NCBI RefSeq assembly: GCF_022179545.1
Contig: NZ_AP025518.1
Coordinates: 5,580,001-5,644,000, forward strand
DNA length: 64,000 nt
Direction of reading: 5' to 3'
From: Mycolicibacterium fortuitum subsp. fortuitum
GTDB taxonomy: Bacteria; Actinomycetota; Actinomycetes; Mycobacteriales; Mycobacteriaceae
The notes under the pieces: generated by a model
Seen by the model: only the letters and a program-made list of their open reading frames with translations
The model's database searches: none
What the model was told of the DNA's origin: nothing
Shown: positions 51,725 through 60,284 of the stretch, one piece after another
Position numbering within the stretch: position 1 is the first letter of the stretch
How the letters are laid out: each line of letters opens with the position of its first letter
Translations under genes and position numbers: made by a program

Positions 51725-52959
51725 GCACCTACGACGTCGCGATCATCGGCGGTGGGCCCGCAGGCCTGACCGCCGCGGCCGAGCTGGCGCACAACTCGGA
51801 CCTGAATGTGGTTGTACTGGAACGCGAATCCGAGGCAGGTGGCATTCCTCGGCACAGCGACCACCCTGGTTACGGCATCCGCGATATGAAGACCTTCATC
51901 AGCGGGCCGGCATACGCCCGCCGCCTGGTTCGTGAGGCGACGGCGGCCGGGGCCGAGATCCGCACGGCCACCATGGTCACCGGCTGGGCCGGCGACAAGT
52001 CTCTGGAACTCACCTCGCCCGCCGGGCGCGAACAACTCGACGCCCGCGCAGTCGTCCTGGCAACCGGTGCTCGCGAGCGGGCCCGCCCGGCGCGGCTGAT
52101 CCCCGGCGACCGGCCCAGCGGCATCTACACCACCGGACAGTTGCAGAACACCGTGCACCTGCAGCACCGAAGCGTGGGCAAGCGCGCCGTCATCGTCGGA
52201 GCCGAACTGGTCAGCTACTCGGCGGTGCTCACCCTCAAGCACGCCGGCTGCGAAACCGCGCTGATGACAAGCGAATACCCGTCGCCCGAGTCATATGCGG
52301 TCTTCAACCTCGCGGGCCGCACCCCGCTCATGAACGTCGAGGTCGCCACGACCACCCGGCTAGTCCGAATCATCGGAAAGGGTGTTGTCGTGGGGGTCGA
52401 GATCGAGAACACCCGCACCGGCCAGCGCCGCATCGTGGCCTGCGACACCGTGGTGTTCACCGGTGACTGGATTCCCGACCACGAGCTGGCCCGTGCCGCG
52501 GGGCTCGACATGGACCCGAAAAGCCTGGGGCCGCTCGTCGACACCGCGCTACGCACCAGCCGGGAAGGCGTGTTCGCGATCGGCAACCTGCTGCACCCGG
52601 TGGACACCGCCGACATCGCCGCGCTCGACGGCCGTCACGTGGCCGCCCAGGTGCGTCGCTACCTGGGCGGCGCGGTCACGCCCGATGACGGGATCCGCAT
52701 CGAGGCAGCGGCCCCATTGCGCTGGGTGGCACCGGGCCTGCTGCGGCCCGGCGACCCAGCCCCAGCGCGGCAGCGCCTGCTGTTGTGGACCGACACCCTG
52801 GTGCGCATACCGAAAGTGGTTGCGCGCCAGGATGGCACGGTCATCGGCCAAAAGACCCTGCCCTGGCCGGCCTCACCGGGCCGGGTGTTCCGGGTGCCGT
52901 CGAGCATTCTCGACAAGGCCGATCACCGCGGCGGGACGGTCACCCTTTCACTGGGGTGA
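51721..52959 (+). CDS. FAD/NAD(P)-binding oxidoreductase, partner of the GlpA-like protein
   Basis: A 412-residue flavoprotein starting with GTG. It has an N-terminal FAD motif IGGGPAGLTAAAEL, ATGARER, a second nucleotide-binding region VIVGAELVSYSAVLTLK and an FAD-closing FAIGNLLH. This is the pyridine-nucleotide-disulfide reductase fold without redox cysteines. In Thermotoga-type glycerol operons a GlpK-GlpA-flavoprotein series is found, so it probably shuttles electrons. The last 90 residues are a separate unassigned domain. Its 3' end overlaps the convergent P450 gene by 20 bases. Confidence 0.8.
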   Translation: MSTYDVAIIGGGPAGLTAAAELAHNSDLNVVVLERESEAGGIPRHSDHPGYGIRDMKTFISGPAYARRLVREATAAGAEIRTATMVTGWAGDKSLELTSPAGREQLDARAVVLATGARERARPARLIPGDRPSGIYTTGQLQNTVHLQHRSVGKRAVIVGAELVSYSAVLTLKHAGCETALMTSEYPSPESYAVFNLAGRTPLMNVEVATTTRLVRIIGKGVVVGVEIENTRTGQRRIVACDTVVFTGDWIPDHELARAAGLDMDPKSLGPLVDTALRTSREGVFAIGNLLHPVDTADIAALDGRHVAAQVRRYLGGAVTPDDGIRIEAAAPLRWVAPGLLRPGDPAPARQRLLLWTDTLVRIPKVVARQDGTVIGQKTLPWPASPGRVFRVPSSILDKADHRGGTVTLSLG

Positions 52960-54223
52960 ACGTGATGTTCAGTTCGGTGAGACCGCGTAGCAGGAACGTC
53001 GGCTCGTAGTTGTAGTTCCGCTGCCCGGCCGGGCCGTGCACGGATTCGTCGATCCCGATGTCGCGCATGCGGTCCAGCAGTCGGCGAACGGTGATCTGGC
53101 CTTCCACGCGGGCCAGCGGTGCCCCGGCACAAGTGTGGATACCACGTCCGAAGGCGATGTGCTCCCGGACGTTCGGCCGGTCGATGCGGAACTGGTCGGG
53201 CTCATCGAACTTTCGCGGATCGCGGTTGGCCGCGCCGAGGCACAGCATCAGCACGGTGCCGGCCTTGATCGGCACACCGGCGAGCGTGGTGGACTTGCGG
53301 CACAGCCGGAAGTCGATCTTGGTGGGGCTCTGGATCCGCAGCGCCTCCTCGATGAAAGCCGGGATTTGGTCAGGGTTTTCCCGCAGCTGCTGCTGAAACT
53401 CGGGCCGGTCACCGAGGGTCTGCACCGCGGCGCTGAGCAGTTTGGTGACGGTCTCCTGCCCGGCGGCGAACAGGAATGTCGCCGGGCGCACCACCTCGAG
53501 CAGCTCGGGGACAGAGCCGTCGGGGTACGTCGCGGCAGCCATCCCGCCGAGGACATCGGCGCGGGGATTCTCACGTCGCTCGGCGATGTAACCGCTGAAT
53601 TTGTCGTCCAGGTACTGCAGCGGGTTGAGCCCGACCGCTTCACCGTCGAGCGCACCGACGCGGCTACCCGGCTGCTTGCCCGCGCCGAGGGCCAACCGGA
53701 ACTCGGCACGATCCTGCTCTGGCACACCCAGCAGATCGGTGATGGCCAGAGTCGCGAACGGCTTGGCGTATTCCGACAGGAACTCGCATCTGCCGTTGGC
53801 GATGAACTCGTCGAGCTGGCGATCGGCCAGCTGCCACATGTAGTCCTCGTTCTCCTTGAGCCGGCGCGGGGTCAGCAACCGGCTCAGCAACGAGCGGGCC
53901 CGCTCGTGCTGCGGCGGATCCATCACCACCATGTGCTCGAAGATCGGGAACTCGTGGCGGTGTGCCTCGATCTGCTCGGTGATGTCGTCGCCCTCGGGCT
54001 CGAACGGCAGCGGCGGGAAGGGGCCGCCGATCGCGTTCACCGCCGAGAAGGAGGCGTGATCCTTGAAGGCCGCCATCACTTCCTGATAGCCGGTCACCGC
54101 GACCACTCCGTGATGAGGTTCGGTGAACACCGGCCCGTTGCTGCGCAGGTATTCGTAGTACTCATAGGGATCCTGGGCGACGGCCGGATCGGCGAAGTAG
54201 TCGACGGAGGCGAGATCGGTCAT
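52940..54223 (-). CDS. Cytochrome P450
   Basis: A 427-residue soluble P450. The haem-ligand segment FGRGIHTCAGAPLAR, the I-helix FAAGQETV (the oxygen-activating Thr is replaced by Val after ET) and an EALR (ExxR) motif are present. It ends 20 bases into the convergent flavoprotein gene. It is downstream of a 3Fe-4S ferredoxin gene by four bases, which is its likely electron donor. The substrate is unknown and I do not assign a CYP number. Confidence 0.92.
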   Translation of the reverse strand: MTDLASVDYFADPAVAQDPYEYYEYLRSNGPVFTEPHHGVVAVTGYQEVMAAFKDHASFSAVNAIGGPFPPLPFEPEGDDITEQIEAHRHEFPIFEHMVVMDPPQHERARSLLSRLLTPRRLKENEDYMWQLADRQLDEFIANGRCEFLSEYAKPFATLAITDLLGVPEQDRAEFRLALGAGKQPGSRVGALDGEAVGLNPLQYLDDKFSGYIAERRENPRADVLGGMAAATYPDGSVPELLEVVRPATFLFAAGQETVTKLLSAAVQTLGDRPEFQQQLRENPDQIPAFIEEALRIQSPTKIDFRLCRKSTTLAGVPIKAGTVLMLCLGAANRDPRKFDEPDQFRIDRPNVREHIAFGRGIHTCAGAPLARVEGQITVRRLLDRMRDIGIDESVHGPAGQRNYNYEPTFLLRGLTELNITFTPVKG

Positions 54224-54226
54224 GGC

Positions 54227-54463
54227 TCACTGGCCTTTCGTGCTGGTGTTGAGCAGGCTGATCGCCTGGCGCGGGCAGGCGTCTACGGCGGATTTGACGG
54301 CGTCCCAGGTACCTTGATCCCACTGCCCGCCCATCGGGGCAGCGCCGGCAATCTCCTCGTCGGACAGGTCGAACACCTCAGGGGCAAGTTGGATGCACAA
54401 CGCGTGGCCCTCGCACAGGTCGGCGTCGACCACGACCCGGGTTCCGCTCATGTCTTCGGGCAT
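54227..54463 (-). CDS. 3Fe-4S-type ferredoxin
   Basis: A 78-residue ferredoxin. CEGHALC near residues 17-23 and CPRQA near 63 give three cysteines, with His in the place of the usual second ligand, the pattern seen in mycobacterial P450-linked ferredoxins. It gives electrons to the P450 that follows by four bases. GAGGAAACC lies just upstream of the ATG. Its promoter region carries a TTGATC-N4-GATCAA palindrome shared with the SDR at 55191. Confidence 0.9.
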   Translation of the reverse strand: MPEDMSGTRVVVDADLCEGHALCIQLAPEVFDLSDEEIAGAAPMGGQWDQGTWDAVKSAVDACPRQAISLLNTSTKGQ

Positions 54464-54483
54464 CGGTTTCCTCAGTTCTGAAT

Positions 54484-54499
54484 TTGATCAGTCGATCAA
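54484..54499. promoter_or_regulatory. TTGATC-N4-GATCAA palindrome, candidate TetR operator
   Basis: TTGATCAGTCGATCAA lies between the ferredoxin-P450 genes and the divergent TetR gene. Matching sites at 56052 and 56105 precede the SDR gene. Confidence 0.65.
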
Positions 54500-54604
54500 A
54501 CCGTTAGGATGGCTCATGCTTACCACCCGCGACCTTCGGCGGTCAAGGATCTCCTCGGGCGATGAACATCTGTTGTCGGACAAACGTTTTGGAAGGCTGA
54601 GCTG

Positions 54605-55198
54605 ATGCCGGCAGCACGCGCGACCAAAGAGAAGGACGCGGGTACCCGCAAGCGCCTGATCGAGGCGACCGCCCAGGTGATCCGCGACGAGGGGTACGCC
54701 GCCGCGACCACCCGGCGGATCGCGGCAGTGGCGGGGGTGCGCTCGGCCCTTGTGTACTACTACTTCGACACTCTCGACGACCTGTTCCTCGCCGTGCTGC
54801 GCAGCGGTGGTGACGCCGCGCTGGCGCGGATGCGCGAGGCGCTCACGGCCGACGATCCGCTGCGGGCGCTGTGGCTGATCAACTCCGACTCGCGGGTGAC
54901 CGGGCTGAACACCGAGTTCATGGCACTCGCCAACCACCGCAAGGCAATCGGCGCCGAACTCAAGGCCTACTCCGAGCGGGTCCGCGACATCGAGGCGGCC
55001 GCGGTGGCCGGCGTGCTGCGGGCCCACGGCGTGGACATGGAAGAGTTTCCGCCGGTGGTGATGTCGATGCTGCTCACCCAGTCCGCGCGTAGCCTGTGCA
55101 ACGAGGAGGCGGTCGGCGTGACCGAGGGCCACGCCGAGTTCCGCGCCTTCGTCGAACGGTTCCTGCGCCGGTTCGGCACCGGCCAGTCCGCTACTTGA
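54605..55198 (+). CDS. TetR-family regulator of the P450/SDR group
   Basis: A 197-residue TetR protein with the helix-turn-helix at about 17-63 (TTRRIAAVAGVRSALVYYYFDTLDDLF). It is between ferredoxin-P450 on one side and a convergent SDR on the other, and TTGATC-N4-GATCAA sites occur before both target groups, so it most likely represses them. The 105-base leader from the operator to the ATG has no clear gene. Its 3' end overlaps the SDR end by eight bases. Confidence 0.85.
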   Translation: MPAARATKEKDAGTRKRLIEATAQVIRDEGYAAATTRRIAAVAGVRSALVYYYFDTLDDLFLAVLRSGGDAALARMREALTADDPLRALWLINSDSRVTGLNTEFMALANHRKAIGAELKAYSERVRDIEAAAVAGVLRAHGVDMEEFPPVVMSMLLTQSARSLCNEEAVGVTEGHAEFRAFVERFLRRFGTGQSAT

Positions 55199-56030
55199 GC
55201 ATGCTGCCCGCATCCACCGTGACCGGCAGACCGGTGATGTAGCGAGCCTCGTCGGAAGCCAGGAACAGCACCGCGTTGCTGATGTCAACGGGCTCGACCC
55301 ATCCGACCGGAAGCACGTGCATCAACTGGGCGACAACGGCCATGTCGTCGGGACCCGGGTTCTCCAGATCGGGACGGAACAGCTTCATCGTGCCCTCGTT
55401 CATGAACATCGGTGTGTTGACATTGGTCGGGCACACCGCGTTGACCCGGATCGAGTGCTGACCCAACTCGACGGCGAAGCTGCGCATCAGTCCGATCACG
55501 CCGTGCTTGGCCGCGATGTAATGACCGGTATGCGGGTACGCCTTGAGCCCGCCGACCGAGCTGGTCAGAACGATCGACCCGCCCCGGCCGCCGGAAAGAA
55601 TATGGGGCACTGCGGCTTTCACGGTCTTCCAGACGCCGGAAAGATTGACGCCGATCATGTCGGCCCAGTCGGACTCCTTGGTCTCGTGCAGGACGTCGCC
55701 CCCGTTGCCGATACCGGCGTTGGCCACCACGATGTCGAGCCGGCCCAGCTGCTCCACGCCGCCGTCGACCGCGTTCTTGAGTGCCTCGAAATCCCGCACG
55801 TCGAGCTCGGCCGTGACGATGCGGCGGTTGAGACCCTTGACCAGATCTGCCGTTTCAGCCAGGTCGTCCGGGGTGGATGCCGGAATCGCGCTGGTATCGG
55901 TGACCGGGGCGCAGACGTCCACCGCGATGATGTCGGCACCCTCCTGCGCCAGCCGCAACGCATGGCTGCGGCCCTGTCCGCGCGCCGCACCGGTAACGAG
56001 GGCGACCTTGCCCTCCACCCGACCAGTCAT
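55191..56030 (-). CDS. Mycofactocin-coupled SDR (carveol-dehydrogenase-like)
   Basis: A 279-residue SDR with GAARGQGRSHALRLAQEGA, the insertion typical of mycofactocin-dependent enzymes, VANAGIG and YIAAKHG. It resembles carveol dehydrogenases acting on monocyclic terpenols. It is transcribed alone, with two operator-like palindromes upstream. With the P450 and ferredoxin it could hydroxylate then oxidise a cyclic or terpenoid substrate; that link is inference from the shared operator. Confidence 0.85.
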   Translation of the reverse strand: MTGRVEGKVALVTGAARGQGRSHALRLAQEGADIIAVDVCAPVTDTSAIPASTPDDLAETADLVKGLNRRIVTAELDVRDFEALKNAVDGGVEQLGRLDIVVANAGIGNGGDVLHETKESDWADMIGVNLSGVWKTVKAAVPHILSGGRGGSIVLTSSVGGLKAYPHTGHYIAAKHGVIGLMRSFAVELGQHSIRVNAVCPTNVNTPMFMNEGTMKLFRPDLENPGPDDMAVVAQLMHVLPVGWVEPVDISNAVLFLASDEARYITGLPVTVDAGSMLK

Positions 56031-56051
56031 GTGAGTCCTTCCGCTTTGGTT

Positions 56052-56067
56052 TTGATCACTCGATCAA
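56052..56067. promoter_or_regulatory. TTGATC-N4-GATCAA palindrome upstream of the SDR
   Basis: TTGATCACTCGATCAA is a perfect inverted repeat, 22 bases from the SDR start, the same design as at 54484. Confidence 0.65.
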
Positions 56068-56104
56068 ACGATCGCATCGCCCAAGGTCACTGTCAAGGAC
56101 TAGT

Positions 56105-56120
56105 TTGATCGACTGATCAG
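56105..56120. promoter_or_regulatory. Second TTGATC-type palindrome upstream of the SDR
   Basis: TTGATCGACTGATCAG differs at one end base from the repeat pattern. It lies 53 bases from the first, about five helical turns. Confidence 0.55.
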
Positions 56121-56144
56121 CTCTGGACGGCGGCAACAACGACA

Positions 56145-56174
56145 CTGGGCCCCACCCTGACGGATGGGGCCCAG
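56145..56174 (-). terminator. Hairpin after the third GjpA-like gene
   Basis: Arms CTGGGCCCCA (56145-56154) and TGGGGCCCAG (56165-56174) pair perfectly around a ten-base loop, 28 bases downstream of the stop. Confidence 0.65.
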
Positions 56175-56202
56175 CTACGCCCGGTGCTACTTGTGCGAGT
56201 TG

Positions 56203-57747
56203 TTACGAGTCAGAGCCCGAGCTCTTCTTGGAGTCACTGGACCCCTTGGACTTCTCAGCTCCGCCGGCCTTGGTCGCCTTGGGCTTGGTCTCCTTGGCCT
56301 TGGTTTCCTTGGCCTTGGTTTCCTTGGCCGGAGCGTCCTTGGCTGCCGCGTCGGTGGCTGTCGTGCCCTTGGACTCCTTGGCCTTGGCCTGCCGGGCTTC
56401 CTTGGCGTCGTTGAACTTGGCCCGGATCCGGTCGGTGATCTTGGCCTTGCTGGTGCCCGTGTCGTCCGCACTGACCGACTTGGCGGTGGCCGGCGTGGTG
56501 GCGGTGTCAGCAGCAGCCTCATCGGTCGCCGCCGGAACAGCACTGGTGACCGGCGTTTCGACCTTCACGGCCTCGGCAACCGGGGTGTCGACCTTCACGG
56601 CCTCGGCAACCGGGGCTTCGGTCTTCACAGCCTCGGCCGCCGGGGCTGCTTCCTTCACTGCCTCGACGACCGGCTCGGTCACCACTGCCTTGGGAGCGAT
56701 CGCGGAAACCAGCTGCGCCGAGATGCTCGCGGGGACCGACGACGGAGCCGACGCCGGCGCGGGGGTCTCCGGAGTGTTGTCGATGGCGTCGGCGAGGGTC
56801 TTGGGGATGTTCACCAGCAGGTTCTGCAGCAGACCCGCGACGACCCGGGCACCGCCCTGCTCGCCGGGCTCGGCCCAGGTGAGCAAGGCCGGCCACTCGG
56901 TGTAGCCGCCGGTTCCCGTCTCGGGGTCGGGGTCGGAGTACTTGAATCCGTTGAGTGCCGCGTTGACGAGGATCCCCGGCGTGTTGACCACGGCATTGAA
57001 GGCGCCCTGCACGTCTCCGGCTGCCACGCTGGTGCTGATCGCCTCAGCAACCCGGGCGAGCTCGAACGCCGGACCGCTGACCGTGGCGAAGGCACCCTGG
57101 AACACGGCGCTCACGACCACGCTCGAGGTGAAGGTCGCCGCGATCACGTTCGTGAAGTTCTGAGCGATCTGCTCGGGGATCCCGGCCAGGTACTCGGTTC
57201 CGCCGCGCGGGATTCCCGACAGGATGAATCCGGGAGCGATCAGCGAACCGAAGGCGCCCTGGAACGCGTAGAGCATGGAGTGGTTGAACCACCGGTACGC
57301 CTCACCGATGTCGCCGGCCTCGAGCGCCTCCTGCGCCTGCGCCAACCGCGCCTGCCCGTTGGGTCCCTCGTACCAGTTCTTCAGGTTGGTGGGGATCGCC
57401 TCGAAGGCCGCACCGAACTTTGCCGCGTAGCCCTGCTGGTTCTCCAGCACCTGGCTCAGGAACGGTGCCGGGTTGGCCGCGAGTGCTGCACCAAGGAGCT
57501 CCAGGTTGCTGAAGGTGTTGCTGACCAGCGTTCCGTATACATCGACCGGCGAGGCGGTGGCGTCCATCGTCGACGCTGTCAGGTCGTAGGCAAAGCTCTT
57601 CGCCTGCTCGATAACCGTGGTGTTCTGGGCGACCGGGGTCACCGCGATGGCGCTGGCGCTGACCATGGCGACGCCGGCGAGAAGGAACCGATCCTTCCGG
57701 GTCACCGCCGGGGCGGTACCGGAGGAAGAAAGAGCAGGTTGATGCAC
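56203..57747 (-). CDS. GjpA-like exported protein, copy 3, with Lys-rich repeat tail
   Basis: A 514-residue protein starting with GTG after AGGAG. The N-terminus has a hydrophobic span (FLLAGVAMVSASAIAV) like a signal segment. The middle (about 60-310) has paired hydrophobic stretches similar in style to the copies at 18351 and 25599 (for example NFTNVIAATF, GDVQGAFNAVVNTPGILVNA). From about 340 follow repeats such as AEAVKVDTPV and then AKETK repeats, ending in a Ser/Lys tail. It belongs to the GjpA porin-like family by resemblance; function is not proven. The tail lacks the ATDLS motif. The promoter has an iron-box-like sequence. Confidence 0.7.
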   Translation of the reverse strand: MHQPALSSSGTAPAVTRKDRFLLAGVAMVSASAIAVTPVAQNTTVIEQAKSFAYDLTASTMDATASPVDVYGTLVSNTFSNLELLGAALAANPAPFLSQVLENQQGYAAKFGAAFEAIPTNLKNWYEGPNGQARLAQAQEALEAGDIGEAYRWFNHSMLYAFQGAFGSLIAPGFILSGIPRGGTEYLAGIPEQIAQNFTNVIAATFTSSVVVSAVFQGAFATVSGPAFELARVAEAISTSVAAGDVQGAFNAVVNTPGILVNAALNGFKYSDPDPETGTGGYTEWPALLTWAEPGEQGGARVVAGLLQNLLVNIPKTLADAIDNTPETPAPASAPSSVPASISAQLVSAIAPKAVVTEPVVEAVKEAAPAAEAVKTEAPVAEAVKVDTPVAEAVKVETPVTSAVPAATDEAAADTATTPATAKSVSADDTGTSKAKITDRIRAKFNDAKEARQAKAKESKGTTATDAAAKDAPAKETKAKETKAKETKPKATKAGGAEKSKGSSDSKKSSGSDS

Positions 57748-57787
57748 GAATTCTCCTGAAGCTGATAATTGACTGAGGAACGACCAA

Positions 57788-57816
57788 AAGTTAGCTTAGC
57801 GTTCCCTAAATATCAA
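57788..57816 (-). promoter_or_regulatory. Sigma-A-like promoter with an IdeR-like box, third GjpA-like gene
   Basis: Read on the minus strand, TTGATA (57811-57816) and TAACTT (57788-57793) are 17 bases apart. The plus-strand sequence TTAGCTTAGCGTTCCCTAA (57791-57809) covers the spacer and part of the -10 and agrees with the IdeR consensus TTAGGTTAGSCTAACCTAA at about 14-15 of 19 positions. The placement is right for a repressor. Confidence 0.5.
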
Positions 57817-57829
57817 TAGGTATGCCTAT
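57816..57829. promoter_or_regulatory. ATAGG-N4-CCTAT palindrome beside the iron-box-like site
   Basis: ATAGGTATGCCTAT directly upstream of the -35 region is a DtxR/MntR-like half-site arrangement. It may be a second metal-regulator site. Confidence 0.35.
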
Positions 57830-57868
57830 CCTGACTTTCCGATACGTAAATATGTGCTGACAGACAAA

Positions 57869-57900
57869 ACTGGGCCCCCTCCCGAGGGAGGGGGCCCAGT
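57869..57900 (-). terminator. Strong hairpin after hsaB
   Basis: A 15-bp perfect stem (arms 57869-57883 and 57886-57900) with a two-base gap lies 19 bases past the hsaB stop. It should end the hsaADCB transcript. Confidence 0.8.
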
Positions 57901-57919
57901 CGGTGTCAACGACGGAAAG

Positions 57920-58489
57920 TCAGAGCCAGGTGTCGTGCGTGGTCGTCGTCAGGAAGGCTTCCAGATCATCACGCCACTGCGCCGGGGTGTTCTTGTCGGG
58001 CTCGATCCCGGTGTATTCGCCGCGGTAGAACAACAACGGCCGGGGCTTGCGTTTGGGAACCTCGGACAACGAATGCACCGAACCGAACACCACGAAGTGG
58101 TCGCCGCCGTCATGCACAGAGTGCACGTTGCAGTCGATGTGGGCGAGGCTTCCGTCGATCACCGGAGAACCGAGTTCCGATGGCGTCCAGTCGATCCCGG
58201 CGAACTTGTCCGGCGCCTTGGAGCCGAACTGCGCCGAAACGTGCTGCTGCTTCTCGTGCAGCATGTTCACGCAGAACTTTCCGGTGGCCTCGATGGCCTG
58301 CCACGCCCGAGACTGCTTGGTCGGGCAGAACAACACCAGCGGCGGGTCGAGCGACAGAGCCGCGAACGACTGACAGGCAAAGCCGATCGGCACGTCCTCG
58401 TGAAGAGTGGTGATCACCGTGACGCCAGTGCAGAACTGGCCGAGCACATTTCGGAATGTACGCGGGTCGATCGGCTGAGCCTGTGTCAT
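57920..58489 (-). CDS. hsaB: HsaB, flavin reductase of the 3-HSA hydroxylase
   Basis: A 189-residue flavin reductase (Rv3567c is 187). ATG 58489 gives MTQAQPIDPRTFRNVLGQF, matching the family start. It has the FCTGVTVIT and FACQSFAALSLDPPLVLFC flavin-binding segments of the HpaC/FRP-like group. It supplies reduced flavin to HsaA. Last gene of hsaADCB, with 13 bases after the hsaC stop. Confidence 0.93.
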   Translation of the reverse strand: MTQAQPIDPRTFRNVLGQFCTGVTVITTLHEDVPIGFACQSFAALSLDPPLVLFCPTKQSRAWQAIEATGKFCVNMLHEKQQHVSAQFGSKAPDKFAGIDWTPSELGSPVIDGSLAHIDCNVHSVHDGGDHFVVFGSVHSLSEVPKRKPRPLLFYRGEYTGIEPDKNTPAQWRDDLEAFLTTTTHDTWL

Positions 58490-58502
58490 AGGAACGCCTG
58501 CG

Positions 58503-60284
<1,782 letters not shown>

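Noticed and set aside
56280..56340. Possible CRISPR-like or minisatellite repeats
   Set aside because: The repeats keep the reading frame and encode Lys-rich peptide repeats; there are no unique spacers of constant size.
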